Origin: Hydrogenoanaerobacterium saccharovorans
GTDB lineage: Bacteria; Bacillota; Clostridia; Oscillospirales; Ruminococcaceae
NCBI RefSeq assembly: GCF_003814745.1
Contig: NZ_RKRD01000001.1
Coordinates: 620,001 to 684,000, forward strand
DNA length: 64,000 bases
Direction of reading: 5' to 3'
Shown here: positions 24,753-35,800 of the stretch, piece by piece
Layout of the letters: every line of letters starts with the position of its first letter
How positions within the stretch are numbered: the stretch's first letter is position 1
Notes under the pieces: model-generated
Databases searched by the model: none
Told to the model about the DNA's origin: nothing
The model's input: only the letters and a program-made list of their open reading frames with translations
Made by a program: the position numbers and the translations under genes

Positions 24753-26126
24753 TTGGAACGTGAGAAATTTGCATCTCGATTGGGCTTCTTGCTCATTTCA
24801 GCGGGTTGCGCAATCGGTATAGGGAACGTTTGGCGTTTCCCATATATCACAGGTGTGTACGGCGGTGCGATATTTGTACTGATTTACCTGTTATTTTTAT
24901 TGATTTTAGGCTTGCCCATCATTGCTATGGAATTTTCTGTTGGCCGTGCCAGCCGAAAAAGCGTTGCGCTCTCTTTTAATGTGCTGCAGCCCAAGGGCAC
25001 AAAATGGCATGTTTACCGTTGGTTTGGTATGGCGGGCAACTACCTTTTAATGATGTTTTACACCACAGTGGCGGGATGGATGCTTGCGTATTTTGTTAAA
25101 ATAGCAAGAGGTGAGTTTGAAGGGAAGACACCCGACCAGGTAGGGGCGATATTTGGTAATTTTACCGCCCAAACATGGGAACAGATTGCGTGGATGATAG
25201 TCATCGTTTTGCTCGGTTTTGGTGTATGCTCTTTGGGCTTGCAAAAAGGTGTAGAAAAAATTACAAAACTGATGATGTGCAGTTTGTTCATCATTATGAT
25301 TGTTCTTGCCGTCCGTGCAGTAACGCTGCCGGGTGCTATAGAGGGCTTAAAGTTTTATTTGGTGCCGGATGTAAGTAAAATGATAGAAAACGGTGTTGCC
25401 AATACTATTTTTGCGGCGATGGGACAAGCATTTTTCACCCTAAGCCTCGGTATTGGTGCAATGGCAATTTTCGGCAGCTATATCGGCAAAGAGCGCTCAC
25501 TTATGGGCGAATCGATCAGCATTACATTGTTGGATACCTCCGTTGCGCTGATTGCAGGACTCATCATTTTTCCATCTTGTGCAGCGTATGGCATTAACCC
25601 GGGCGAAGGCCCAGGGTTGGTTTTTGTTACCTTGCCCAACGTGTTTAATAATATGATGGGCGGACGCCTGTGGGGCTCACTGTTCTTTGTATTTATGACA
25701 TTTGCGGCACTCTCCACAGTCATTGCGGTATTTGAAAATATTATTTCGTTTGCAATTGACCTTACCGGTTGCAGCCGTAAAAAAGCGGTTGCAGTTAATC
25801 TGGTTGCAATTATATTGCTCTCTTTGCCATGTGTACTTGGTTTTACTGTGCTCAGCGGGTTTCATCCTTTGGGCGGCAGCAGCAATATTCTTGACCTTGA
25901 AGATTTTATTGTAAGCAACAATCTCTTGCCGTTGGGCAGTTTGGTGTACCTTTTGTTCTGTACCTCGCGTTACGGCTGGGGTTGGAAAAACTTTATTACC
26001 GAATGCAATCAAGGCAAGGGTGTAAAATTCCCGCAATGGGCACGTTTTTATGTCAGCTACATCTTGCCAATAATTGTTCTGTTGATCTTTGTGCAAGGTT
26101 ACATCTCAAAATTTTTTGTAAAATAA
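24753..26126 (+). CDS. Sodium-dependent transporter (NSS/SNF family)
   Basis: Sodium-coupled symporter of the neurotransmitter:sodium symporter family, likely importing an amino acid. The family signature near the N terminus (SAGCAIGIGNVWRFPYI, residues 17-33) carries the sodium- and substrate-binding unwound helix. About 11 transmembrane helices are seen over 457 residues, the length of the bacterial MhsT type. The start is TTG with GAGGGGG at 24739-24745. It stands alone between a strong promoter and a strong terminator. The substrate is not predictable from sequence alone. Confidence 0.9.
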   Translation: MEREKFASRLGFLLISAGCAIGIGNVWRFPYITGVYGGAIFVLIYLLFLLILGLPIIAMEFSVGRASRKSVALSFNVLQPKGTKWHVYRWFGMAGNYLLMMFYTTVAGWMLAYFVKIARGEFEGKTPDQVGAIFGNFTAQTWEQIAWMIVIVLLGFGVCSLGLQKGVEKITKLMMCSLFIIMIVLAVRAVTLPGAIEGLKFYLVPDVSKMIENGVANTIFAAMGQAFFTLSLGIGAMAIFGSYIGKERSLMGESISITLLDTSVALIAGLIIFPSCAAYGINPGEGPGLVFVTLPNVFNNMMGGRLWGSLFFVFMTFAALSTVIAVFENIISFAIDLTGCSRKKAVAVNLVAIILLSLPCVLGFTVLSGFHPLGGSSNILDLEDFIVSNNLLPLGSLVYLLFCTSRYGWGWKNFITECNQGKGVKFPQWARFYVSYILPIIVLLIFVQGYISKFFVK

Positions 26127-26134
26127 GCAGTCTC

Positions 26135-26170
26135 AAAAAGGGCGGATATCATTTGATATCCGCCCTTTTT
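26135..26170. terminator. Bidirectional terminator
   Basis: AAAAAGGGCGGATATC/GATATCCGCCCTTTTT, a 16-bp perfect stem with an ATTT loop between the convergent symporter and amidohydrolase genes. Confidence 0.93.
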
Positions 26171-26196
26171 AAAATTATTGTATATCGAGTAAAGTT

Positions 26197-27009
26197 TTAA
26201 ACCGATACACCAAACAAGCGTTCAAAATTCCGGTACAAAATTTTGTCGTTTTCCTCATCTGCAAGATTAAGCTTTAAAAATCGGTTTAATTCTTGTTCAT
26301 GGTCCCACATGGGGAAGTCCGTACCGAACAGCACGTTATCTGCACCAAAATGGTGAATCAGCCCTGCGGCTTCATCGGGGGTAAGCTTCCATAAACTGCT
26401 GGAGGTATCAAAATGGATATTATCGCACAGCAAGTATTTTGCGGCATCGCTCCACCGCTGATACCCACCGAAATGTGCCGCAATACAAACCAAATCGGGG
26501 ATTTGCTGCATCACATTGTAAAGGCGCTGAGGTGCCGAAAAATCGTAGCGGTCATCCCCCATATGGAACAAGATAATCAGCCCCGCATCACGTATTTTGC
26601 GGTAAACGGGTATCATATTTGGGTCATCGATGTTGAATTTTTGAAAATCGGGGTGATATTTTACACCCCGCAGCCCCATTTCAACGATGCGTTCGATTTC
26701 GTTTTCCCAGTCGGTTTGTTCGGGATGCAGTGCCCCCAAACCCAAAAACTGAGGGTATTTCTTGCATTTATCAAAAATAAAATCGTTGATGGAGTGTGAT
26801 TGCTCGGGTTTGGTGGCTACAGAGCAAACAAGATATTTTGATACACCTATTTTTTCGCCGCTTTCCACCAGAGTATGTGGAAAACCAATGCGATTCATCC
26901 CGATATTATAAAACTGACCCACCGAAGCAGTGGCTTTTTCTGCAATTTTGCCCGGATAGATATGTGTGTGAACATCGGTAATCTTTAATTTTCGTATGTC
27001 TTCTATCAT
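26197..27009 (-). CDS. Amidohydrolase-2 family metal-dependent hydrolase
   Basis: TIM-barrel hydrolase of 270 residues. The HxH metal motif is in DVHTHIYPG near residue 15. VKYHPDFQKFN, LFHMGDD, AAHFGGYQRW and LFGTDFPMW supply the remaining metal and catalytic residues of the ACMSD/amidohydrolase-2 family, which includes decarboxylases and lactonases. The start overlaps the mscL stop as ATGA, so the pair is coupled. Substrate unknown. Confidence 0.82.
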   Translation of the reverse strand: MIEDIRKLKITDVHTHIYPGKIAEKATASVGQFYNIGMNRIGFPHTLVESGEKIGVSKYLVCSVATKPEQSHSINDFIFDKCKKYPQFLGLGALHPEQTDWENEIERIVEMGLRGVKYHPDFQKFNIDDPNMIPVYRKIRDAGLIILFHMGDDRYDFSAPQRLYNVMQQIPDLVCIAAHFGGYQRWSDAAKYLLCDNIHFDTSSSLWKLTPDEAAGLIHHFGADNVLFGTDFPMWDHEQELNRFLKLNLADEENDKILYRNFERLFGVSV

Positions 27010-27437
27010 TTGTTTGAGGTCTCCTTGCTTTTTTCTTGAAGCAAGTCACGAATTTCGGCGAGCAGTTCTGCCTCGGTAGGGGCGGGCGGTACTGCTGGTT
27101 GGGCTTTTTTCTGGGCATCTCTTTTATGGTTCATTATTTTGACCACTACAAAAATTGAGAATGCAATGATGAGAAAATCAATGACATTCTGTATAAAACT
27201 GCCATACATTATGGCTGCCTCGGGTTTTACAATTTCACCTGCAACTACTTTTGCAGGGCTTAGTATATGTTTTAGCTTGTTAAAATCCATACCTGCTGTA
27301 ATAAAACCAAAAAACGGCATAATGATGTCATTGACGAGCGAGGTTACAATTTTACCGAACGCACCGCCGATAACGACACCTACTGCCATATCCAGTACAT
27401 TGCCTTTAAAAGCAAACTTTTTAAATTCTTTCCACAT
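27006..27437 (-). CDS. mscL: Large-conductance mechanosensitive channel
   Basis: Emergency osmotic release valve in the cytoplasmic membrane. The N-terminal amphipathic helix and first transmembrane helix (WKEFKKFAFKGNVLDMAVGVVIGGAFGKIV) are diagnostic, and the second helix (FIQNVIDFLIIAFSIFVVVKIMN) and cytoplasmic helix follow. GGAGG upstream supports the ATG at 27437 (143 residues). An in-frame start further upstream would add a 23-residue tail and is rejected. Confidence 0.95.
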   Translation of the reverse strand: MWKEFKKFAFKGNVLDMAVGVVIGGAFGKIVTSLVNDIIMPFFGFITAGMDFNKLKHILSPAKVVAGEIVKPEAAIMYGSFIQNVIDFLIIAFSIFVVVKIMNHKRDAQKKAQPAVPPAPTEAELLAEIRDLLQEKSKETSNK

Positions 27438-27563
27438 AGTGATTCCTCCAACTTTTGCATACCTATTTTGAATGTTTATTGTTTTATTATAAAACGGAGA
27501 ACACAAAAAGCCAAATGTTTTTTGTGTTAATTTTTTTCAACAAAATAAAAGCCGATTGATGGT

Positions 27564-29333
27564 TTACTTGTTGTTGCCTAGGTCAGACATATTGTATAAA
27601 TGAAAGTAGACGCCCTGTTTTGCCAGCAGTTCATCGTGTGTGCCTTGCTCTTCAATGCCGTTTTCTGTCAGCACCAGTATGGTAGCCGCATTGCGGATGG
27701 TAGTAAGGCGATGCGCAATGGTAAATGTGGTACGGCCATGTGCCAGTTTTTCCAGCGACTGCTGCACAATCCGCTCGCTTTCATTATCCAGTGCTGAAGT
27801 TGCCTCGTCCAGAATGAGGATGGGCGGATTTTTAAGAAATACACGCGCTATGCTGATGCGCTGCTTTTGCCCACCGGATAGTTTTACACCGCGTTCACCC
27901 ACATAAGAGTGATAGCCTTCGGGCAAGTTGAGTATAAACTCGTGTGCACCCGCAAGCTTTGCTGCTTGGACAATCTCTTCTTTGGTAGCACCGGGTTTAC
28001 CGTATTCGATATTGTCGTACACCGAGCCTGAAAACAAATAGACCTCCTGTTGCACCACACCGATTTTAGAGCGCAGCGAGTGCAGCGAAAAGTCTCGAAT
28101 GTCCTTGCCGTCAATCAAAATTCTGCCGGCAGTTACATCGTAAAAACGGGGGATAAGGTTGCACAAAGTTGTTTTGCCGCCGCCCGAAGGGCCTACCAAC
28201 GCAACGTTGTCACCGGGCTTTACATGAAGGTGGATGTTAGAGAGCACGTTGTCTTTGTTGTCTTCATAACGGAAATCGACATGTTCAAATTGGATGTCAC
28301 CCACAACATCCCCCATCTCTTGCGCATCGGGAGAGTCTGCAATATCTACGGGAGTATCCATTATTTCTAAAAAGCGCTCAATACCGGTCATACCGCGCTG
28401 AAATTGCTCGGTGAATTCTACAATTCGGCGGATAGTGGTAAGCAAAGTAGAAACATATAGCAGGTACGCCATTAAATCGGCGGGGTTAATTTTACCGTGC
28501 AGCATAAAGATTGCGCCTGCTACCACCACCGTGATGTACATGATGCCGTCAAACAAACGGGTAGTGCTGTGAAAGCCCGCCATGTAGCGGTACATATCTT
28601 TTTTGATGTGCAGAAAATCACCGTTGCCCTGCTCGAATTTTTCTTCTTCAATCTCTTCGTTGGCAAAAGATTTTACTACGCGCACACCCAGCAGGCTGTC
28701 TTCTACCTGTGAGTTCAACTCGCCGATTTGGTGGCGGGATGCTTTAAATGCGCGGCGCATTTTACGGTTAAAATAGCGCAAGCTTACAAACATAATAGGT
28801 ACAATCGAAAAAATGATAAGCGTAAGCGGCAGGTTTATAGAAGATAAAATAATGAACGATACCACTATTTTAAGGGCGGCGATGAAAAACTCTTCGGGGC
28901 AGTGATGCGCAAATTCTGTTATGTCAAATAAGTCGCTGGTGATGCGTGCCATAATTTGCCCAACCTTGGTATTATCGTAATAAGAATAAGGCAGCTTTTG
29001 CAGATGTGCAAAAAGGTCAGTTCGCATATCCGTTTCAATGTAAGCGCCCATCATATGCCCGATGTTTGCCATGTAATAATACGCCGCCGTATCTATGATG
29101 CGTAGCACAAGGTATAATGCACCTATGGTAAAAATCAATTCTAAAGTAAGGCTTTGCAGGTCGTTCATGCCTTTATTTGTGATGAAACGTACCATCAACG
29201 GAAGAACCATCTCACAAATTGTAGTGAGAGAGGCACAGAATAAATCCAGTATTAAAATTTTACTGTATTTTTTAAAATAGGGCGCAAAACGTTTGATTAA
29301 AGTGCTTGTTTTCATATTCCTGGTGTTGTTCAT
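27564..29333 (-). CDS. ABC exporter, fused membrane and ATPase domains
   Basis: Half-transporter of the MsbA/multidrug type, 589 residues. Six transmembrane helices occupy residues 15-310. The ATPase domain has Walker A GPSGGGKTT, Q-loop, signature LSGGQKQR, Walker B ILILDEATSALD and the H-loop. GGGGAG upstream supports the ATG at 29333. It would work as a homodimer, since no partner half-transporter is adjacent. Substrate (lipid, drug or peptide) cannot be told. Confidence 0.92.
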   Translation of the reverse strand: MNNTRNMKTSTLIKRFAPYFKKYSKILILDLFCASLTTICEMVLPLMVRFITNKGMNDLQSLTLELIFTIGALYLVLRIIDTAAYYYMANIGHMMGAYIETDMRTDLFAHLQKLPYSYYDNTKVGQIMARITSDLFDITEFAHHCPEEFFIAALKIVVSFIILSSINLPLTLIIFSIVPIMFVSLRYFNRKMRRAFKASRHQIGELNSQVEDSLLGVRVVKSFANEEIEEEKFEQGNGDFLHIKKDMYRYMAGFHSTTRLFDGIMYITVVVAGAIFMLHGKINPADLMAYLLYVSTLLTTIRRIVEFTEQFQRGMTGIERFLEIMDTPVDIADSPDAQEMGDVVGDIQFEHVDFRYEDNKDNVLSNIHLHVKPGDNVALVGPSGGGKTTLCNLIPRFYDVTAGRILIDGKDIRDFSLHSLRSKIGVVQQEVYLFSGSVYDNIEYGKPGATKEEIVQAAKLAGAHEFILNLPEGYHSYVGERGVKLSGGQKQRISIARVFLKNPPILILDEATSALDNESERIVQQSLEKLAHGRTTFTIAHRLTTIRNAATILVLTENGIEEQGTHDELLAKQGVYFHLYNMSDLGNNK

Positions 29334-29397
29334 AAAAATTCGCTCCCCTCGTACATGATACATTTTATAACCAGTATACTAAAAAACAGAACAAAAG

Positions 29398-29427
29398 AAA
29401 AGGCGAAAAGCAGTTGCTTTTCACCTA
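29398..29427 (-). terminator. Terminator of the DEAD-box helicase gene
   Basis: GAAAAGCA/TGCTTTTC stem with outer AGG/CCT pairs; on the - strand it is followed by a T-rich run. It begins a few bases after the helicase stop codon. Confidence 0.65.
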
Positions 29428-29431
29428 GCAT

Positions 29432-30610
29432 TTACCGAATGATGGTGGTTTCCAATCCTGTAGGTTTTTGTACAGGCAGTTCAACAAGTTTGCGGCTTTC
29501 GCTAAATTCAAGCGGAGTAACATCAGAGCCCGTGTATTTGAGCATATCACGCAATCTTGTCTTTTCATCGGCAGAGTAAAAAATATAAGATACGCCTTGG
29601 CGTTTGGCTCTGCCTGTACGCCCGATGCGATGCGTATAAGATTCGTTTTCGTTGGGCATTTCATAGTTAAATACAGCATCCACATCATCCACATCAATGC
29701 CCCGTGCGGCAACATCGGTTGCTACAAGAAAATCGATTTTACCTGTTTTGAATTGCGCCATAATGCTGTTGCGTGCAGATTGGTTCATATCACCATTTAA
29801 GCATTCCACCTGCAAGCCTCGCTCTGCAAGCTGGTTGCGCAATGCTTCGGTACCGTATTTGGTATTGCAGAAAATAATTGCTTTTTTATAGTCCTTCAGC
29901 CGAATGATGTCTATCACATCTTCCAGCTTTTGGCTGCCCTGTGTTTGCATACTATACTGTGTAATCATCGGTTTGCTTTCTTGTACAGGCAGTACCACCA
30001 GTTCCACCGCATCACGCTGATAAAGCCAACCAATATCCATAACAGGGCGCGAAATAGTGGCCGAGAACATAGCCATTTTTTTGCTTTTGGGCAGCTTGTC
30101 CAAAATAAAACGCACATCTTTAAAAAAGCCCATATCCAGCATTTCATCCGCTTCGTCAAGCACGATATTCTGTACTTTGTTAAGGCGAAGCGAACCGCGC
30201 TTAAAATGGTCGATGAGCCTGCCGGGGGTTGCAACTACAATTTGGGGGTTGTTTCGCAGTGCCGCAAACTGTTTGCCTATGGGCTGCCCGCCGTACACTG
30301 CCGCAATTTTTAGCTCTGCCTTGAATTGTGCCAGTTCACGTAATTCATCTGTAATTTGCGTACAAAGTTCTCGTGTTGGGCAGAGCACCAATGCTTGCAG
30401 GCAGTGTTGAGTCATATCAATTTTTTCAATTAAAGGAATACCAAAAGCACAGGTTTTGCCGGTACCGGTAGGTGCTTTTGCAATTACCTCTCTCCCTTCG
30501 AGCATAACGGGTATGGCTTTTTGCTGAATCTCTGTCATTTCGGAGAAACCCATTTTTTCTACCGCTTTTCGTATCTCCGCTGAAATGGGGAGGTCGTTGT
30601 AGTTTATCAT
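29432..30610 (-). CDS. DEAD-box RNA helicase
   Basis: ATP-dependent RNA helicase of 392 residues. Motif Q region, motif I APTGTGKT, motif Ia PTRELCTQI, motif II DEAD, motif III SAT, motif V TDVAARGIDVDDV and motif VI HRIGRTGRAKR are all present. It ends soon after the second RecA domain, with no long RNA-binding tail, so it is a minimal core helicase like those for cold adaptation or ribosome assembly. Confidence 0.94.
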   Translation of the reverse strand: MINYNDLPISAEIRKAVEKMGFSEMTEIQQKAIPVMLEGREVIAKAPTGTGKTCAFGIPLIEKIDMTQHCLQALVLCPTRELCTQITDELRELAQFKAELKIAAVYGGQPIGKQFAALRNNPQIVVATPGRLIDHFKRGSLRLNKVQNIVLDEADEMLDMGFFKDVRFILDKLPKSKKMAMFSATISRPVMDIGWLYQRDAVELVVLPVQESKPMITQYSMQTQGSQKLEDVIDIIRLKDYKKAIIFCNTKYGTEALRNQLAERGLQVECLNGDMNQSARNSIMAQFKTGKIDFLVATDVAARGIDVDDVDAVFNYEMPNENESYTHRIGRTGRAKRQGVSYIFYSADEKTRLRDMLKYTGSDVTPLEFSESRKLVELPVQKPTGLETTIIR

Positions 30611-30662
30611 TCCGCCTAGTTTCCTCTCTATCTTAAAACAAAATTCTTTATAATTAACCTTT

Positions 30663-30690
30663 ATTATATCACAGGCAGAGGCTGCTGCAA
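30663..30690 (-). promoter_or_regulatory. Promoter of the DEAD-box helicase gene
   Basis: On the - strand TTGCAG (30685-30690), a 16-bp spacer, and a perfect TATAAT (30663-30668), 53 bases before the start codon. Confidence 0.65.
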
Positions 30691-30735
30691 AGGGGAATGC
30701 GTTTTTTGGGATGAGCGCAGAGACATCGAATTCGG

Positions 30736-32400
30736 TTAGTCACAGTATTTTTTCGCTACCTGAACAAATTTTTCAAAATTATTTTGAAAAAGGCACACCA
30801 CGGCAGGGTCAAAGTGTTTGCCGCTTTGTGCAACAATTTCGTTGTAGGCATCTTCAAGCGGCCAAGGCTCTTTATAAGGCCGGCGGCTCATCAATGCATC
30901 AAACACATCGGCAACTGCAACAAGGCGGCTGCTATAGCTGATTTGCTCGCCCTGCTTTTTCAAGTAGCCTTCTCCGTTCCATTTTTCATGGTGTTCCAGT
31001 GCAATGGTGCGCGCTAACTGCATAATATCACCAGGTGAGTTTTTTAACAGTTCTGAGCCGATGAGCACATGGGTTTTAACGGCTTCAAACTCCTCGGGGG
31101 TAAGGCTGGCTGGCTTTTCTAAAATCTCTTTGGGAATTAAAATCTTACCTACATCGTGCATCATAGAAGCTATACTTAGATTTACACAGTCTGTTTCATT
31201 CATTCCCGATGCATAGGCGAGAATTTTAACATACTCCGAAACGCGCTTTACATGGTTGCCTGTATCGCGTGATTTATTCTCGGTAATTTCAGCAAAAGCC
31301 CTTACCAGTTCTTCTTGCGCAGCAATCATATCTTGCGTAAGCTGAGTATTGCGCAATGCAAGCTGAATGTTGTTGTAAAAAGCCTGCATTAAATTGTGCG
31401 TAATGGAATCTTTGATATTGACCGATAATTGAAACATTAAATAAGCGGTGAGCCCTTTATCGTCGTAAAACCGCATAATTGCTGTGTCTGAAGTGATTTC
31501 AATCCAAGCAGAGGGGCAAGGGTTGTTTTGAATATCAACCAAAAACTGCTTTTCTCCGCTTTGTACATAATACTGGGTTTTATGCATTTCGCTTCGTGGC
31601 TTAGCAGAAAGTTTGTCTATTACATAGAACAAATCTGGTTCGTAACGAACACACAAGTAATATACGGATGCACCTTGATTGCTATAATTCTTTTTTATAG
31701 TGGCTGTTACGTTGAATACTGCACGTATGATGAGGCGTGAAAGCTCATAAAAACTGCGTGTTTCAAATAACGGCTGGCATTGCTCAAAAATGCTTTCTAG
31801 CCCGTGATGGCTGCGCTGAAGTTCGCGTGAATAACAAAAAATATTATGCAGTATTTTCGAGTTTTTTTCTACAAGGTTCAGTGCAATAAAACATAAACCC
31901 GAAAGCAACACAATAAGCGGTATGATACCGTAAAAAAACGCTTCTTGGAATGTTGTAAGAGGCTTATCTGGCATAAAATGCAGCTTCAAACCGATAAGAT
32001 GGGATACTATCATCGTTGTACCCGTGACGATAAACGCATATAGAATCAAATGCCTGTTAAAGTAAAGAGATGCTGTAAATAGAGGGAATACAAACAACAG
32101 GAGTACAAGATAGGTCAAAAGGGAGTACAGTAAACCTGCCACGATTATTTGTAACAAAATTAAAACGTACTTTACCCACCAACCCGAAATTTTAAAGCAA
32201 TCTGTTATAATTACCGGCATTGAGAGCAGAGCCACCGAAATGAGGGATGAAACAGCCATGACAACCTTATCAATTGCGAAAAATCCCAGTTGATTTAACA
32301 ACCAAATAATAAAGATAGATGGAATTCCTAAAAGCATACAGCGAGCCAGTAGCCGATTGTTTTCATATTCGTTTGCCGTATTGAATAATTGCCGCTCCAT
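30736..32400 (-). CDS. Membrane HD-GYP domain protein
   Basis: 554 residues. The N-terminal half has about six transmembrane helices (residues 20-180), followed by a GAF-like sensory region and an HD-GYP domain. The HD metal residues are in MMHDVGKILIP, and later metal ligands are in EHHEKWNGEGYLKK and VAVADVFDALMSRRPYK. The tripeptide that names the family is GYL here instead of GYP. HD-GYP proteins hydrolyse c-di-GMP; whether this variant does is uncertain. Start at the ATG 32400; a GTG nine bases upstream is possible. Confidence 0.85.
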   Translation of the reverse strand: MERQLFNTANEYENNRLLARCMLLGIPSIFIIWLLNQLGFFAIDKVVMAVSSLISVALLSMPVIITDCFKISGWWVKYVLILLQIIVAGLLYSLLTYLVLLLFVFPLFTASLYFNRHLILYAFIVTGTTMIVSHLIGLKLHFMPDKPLTTFQEAFFYGIIPLIVLLSGLCFIALNLVEKNSKILHNIFCYSRELQRSHHGLESIFEQCQPLFETRSFYELSRLIIRAVFNVTATIKKNYSNQGASVYYLCVRYEPDLFYVIDKLSAKPRSEMHKTQYYVQSGEKQFLVDIQNNPCPSAWIEITSDTAIMRFYDDKGLTAYLMFQLSVNIKDSITHNLMQAFYNNIQLALRNTQLTQDMIAAQEELVRAFAEITENKSRDTGNHVKRVSEYVKILAYASGMNETDCVNLSIASMMHDVGKILIPKEILEKPASLTPEEFEAVKTHVLIGSELLKNSPGDIMQLARTIALEHHEKWNGEGYLKKQGEQISYSSRLVAVADVFDALMSRRPYKEPWPLEDAYNEIVAQSGKHFDPAVVCLFQNNFEKFVQVAKKYCD

Positions 32401-32874
32401 AGTTATCACCGCTTCCTGTCAATTGTTTATACTGTCGATTAGATAATAATTATTAGCTTTAAAAACTGATTGCTGCTTTTACAGTATATAACAACATAGT
32501 GTGCGCAAAGAGGGGATAACGTGAATGGAGATTTAGAAATTTTATTCTACCTAAATTAAAAACAATAGCAACGCTATGCAAACCTTGTTAATAAAGGGTT
32601 TACCTTTGAATAATCAACTGGTTGAGATGAAATTTTTGCTCGATGTGATCCAATCCGTCCGCTATTCAATATGTTTCAGTTTTGCAATGTATAAAAATTT
32701 TGTACTAAGTTGTATTTACACATAAAAAAGTCGGATTTCGAAATTATTTGGTAGAATTAAGTAATGCTATTTCCTTTGCCCTATTTTATAATGAGCTCAG
32801 CACAGTGCATATTTACTAATTTTATAATATGTTGTAGAAATAATGTGTACTGTAATACGAAGGGGGATAAAGAT
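32401..32874. other. 474-base gap between divergent genes
   Basis: AT-rich region holding the promoters of the HD-GYP gene (leftward) and the giant glycosidase (rightward). A TGG-TAGAAT extended -10 at 32749-32757 is a possible rightward promoter without a good -35. No RNA gene or repeat is recognised. Confidence 0.4.
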
Positions 32875-35800
32875 ATGGGGAGAAAAACAAGAAAGGGAAT
32901 AGCGGTTTTTTTGGCTTTGTATTTGGTTATTGCAAATGTTCTGGTAGGCTTTGCGCAGACCACACCAATTACAAACGGTGAAGTGCAGCTTGTATCGGGG
33001 GAGCAAGTTTCAAATCCAGAACAGGGGACGGAACAAGCAGGTGAGCAGCAAGCGGTGCTACAAAATCAGAAAGAAGTTATGGAAAGTGACGCTGCAACAA
33101 ACGCAGGGCAGCAATCTGCAACACAGAACAAGGAAGAAGCTGCTGAAAGTAATACCGAAACAAACGCAGGGCAGCAGCCTGAACCGAAAGAAAACTCTGA
33201 AAATGTGCAAGTTCAGCCTGTACCGGATGATGAGCAAATTGCACAGAGTACTGAACCGGAGGTTACCGATGAAAAATTGAGCAAACCCGCTTATGCGGTT
33301 GGCAACCTTGAAAATGTCAGCTATATAGATATGTCGAAAGTACTGGTTGAAGCTGATGATGAATTAGATTCAACCTATAGTGCGGATAAAGTAATGGATG
33401 GAGTAGACAGTACAATTTGGCATACAAAATACGAAGCAGGTGAAACTGATTTTCCGCATTACCTTGAATTTACACTGCAAAACCCAACTGAAATCAATGT
33501 AATTGAATATTCTCCGCGAGGTAATCACGGAGCCCCTCACTACATCAAAGGTTATAAAATTTACATAGCTCCTACTGTAAACGGGCAATTTGGTGATACG
33601 CCATATCTTCAAGGCGAGCTGACTTTGAATGACAGGGTAATTCATTTTCCTGCATTGCAAACGGTAGGCAAGCTGAAAATTGTATTTATCAACCGTTGGA
33701 TGCCCAATAACGAAAAAGATACTTACAGCATGTCCATTGGAGATATAAAATTTGGCAAAAAAAGCTCCGATGTACCTGCCGGCGAGCAACTAACCCTACC
33801 CCAGCACCAGTTTAGCGCGAATGCCAGTTCTAATGCAGATGGTAATCTTAGTGCAGATAAAGCAATTGATGGAAATGCCGATACACTTTGGCATGGTAGA
33901 TGGGAGGGAGCAAATATACCCCCTCATTGGATTTCGATAAAACTGGACAAAGACAATGTAGCTTCAATGCCGGTAAAAAGTATAGAGGTCACTTCAAGAA
34001 GGGATAAAGACGCCGATGACAGACACCCTAGCCTGAACGGTGCAATGTGTGATGTACTTGTGAGCCAAAACGGTACAGACTATACACTGGCAGTAGATAA
34101 CTTTACGCTTAAAAGCGGCAGAGGCGCAAAAACAGTAATACCCGTATTTGCAAATGCAGCTTATATTAAATTGGCAGCCGCAAATGATGCATTTCAATCG
34201 GTAGCCGAGTTGAATGTTACAGTATATACAAGCCCAAAGGATGATTTATTTACGTTGTTTAGAAAAATTGTTGAATTGGAAAAGTTTGCGCAACAGGTAA
34301 GCAAAGATGTTGGACCAGACTTTAACCAATACCCAAATGAGGCTTTGGATAACTTAAAAGATGCTATCAACAACGCGAAAACAGCACTTGAGCAAAGTGC
34401 AGGGTATAACGAAGCCTTAACTACACTTGCTGAAGCGCAGCAAACATTCTTAAATTCTAAAAAAATGTTTTCTGCACAGTATTTTACAGAGTTACTGGTG
34501 GCAGCAGAAAAACTGAACGCCGAAACTGTAGTTGGTACGTCAGATGGAAATTGCACACAAGAGGCAAAGTCTGCTTTTGAGGCTGCCATTAACACTGCCA
34601 AAGCCATTGATACATCCAGTGCAGAGATAACCGCTTTATACAATGCTTATCTTACACTGCAAAATGCGATGTCTGCTTTTAGAAGCTCTATTATTATCAA
34701 AAATGATAATGAATCCATGGACATTTCGGGTACTTGGAAGTTTGAAATGACTGCAAAAGAAGAGGCAAGCACTCTTAATGAGACAGTAAAACTTCCGGGC
34801 AGTATGGATGAAAATAAAAAGGGAAATAGTAATACAGCTAACATTACACAGCATCACCTCAACCGCGATTACGTATATGTTGGGCCTGCAACCTATCAGC
34901 GTGAAATAACCGTGCCTGCAAATTGGAGCGGAAAAAACATCACACTGAACCTGGAACGCACCAAGAAAACAAGAGTATGGCTGGACGGCAATCTTGTTGG
35001 CCCGCAACAAAAAAGCTATACCACAGCGCACGTTTACAACGTTACAGAGTTTATAAAGCCCGGCACAAAACAAACGCTTACCATCGAGGTGGACAACTCC
35101 GAAGCGGGTATGCCTTTCGCCATGTACCATACATTTGAAGATGGTGCAGCATGGTCGCATCAGGTAAGCGAGTTTACGCAAACAAACTGGAACGGTATTA
35201 TTGGCAAAATGGAACTTCAGGCGACTCCACCTGTGTATATTAATAATTTTCAAATAAGGCCGAATGTAGATGAGAAAAATGCAAAAGTTACTATAACAGT
35301 AAAGCGCAGAGATACAAGCGATGCTTTAAGCGGTGCAATTTTACTTACGGCAAACAGCTGGAACAACGATAAAAAAAGCCATAGAGCCGACCCGCAAGAA
35401 CTGCATTTTTCGTTTGCAGCCGGTGCCGATGAAACTACCGTTACGCTAAATTACAAAATGGGTTCAGAAATGTTGCTCTGGGATGAGTTTAGCCCCACCT
35501 TGTATAAAATGACAGCGGTGCTTCGGGCAAAACAGGGTGAGAACCAATATTCTTCGGTTGAAGAACGAGACTTTGGTATGCGCAAGTTTACAACAAAAGA
35601 AATTAATAATGGAAAGCAATTTCAAATCAATGATAGAACCACCATGCTCCGCGGCGAAATAAACTGTGCAGCGTTCCCCCGTACAGGTTACTCGCCCATG
35701 GAACTGGAAGATTGGCTTGACATTATGCAGACGTATAAAAATTACGGGATGAACCATGTTCGCTTCCATACTTGGACTCCGCCTGATGCGGCGTTTAAAG

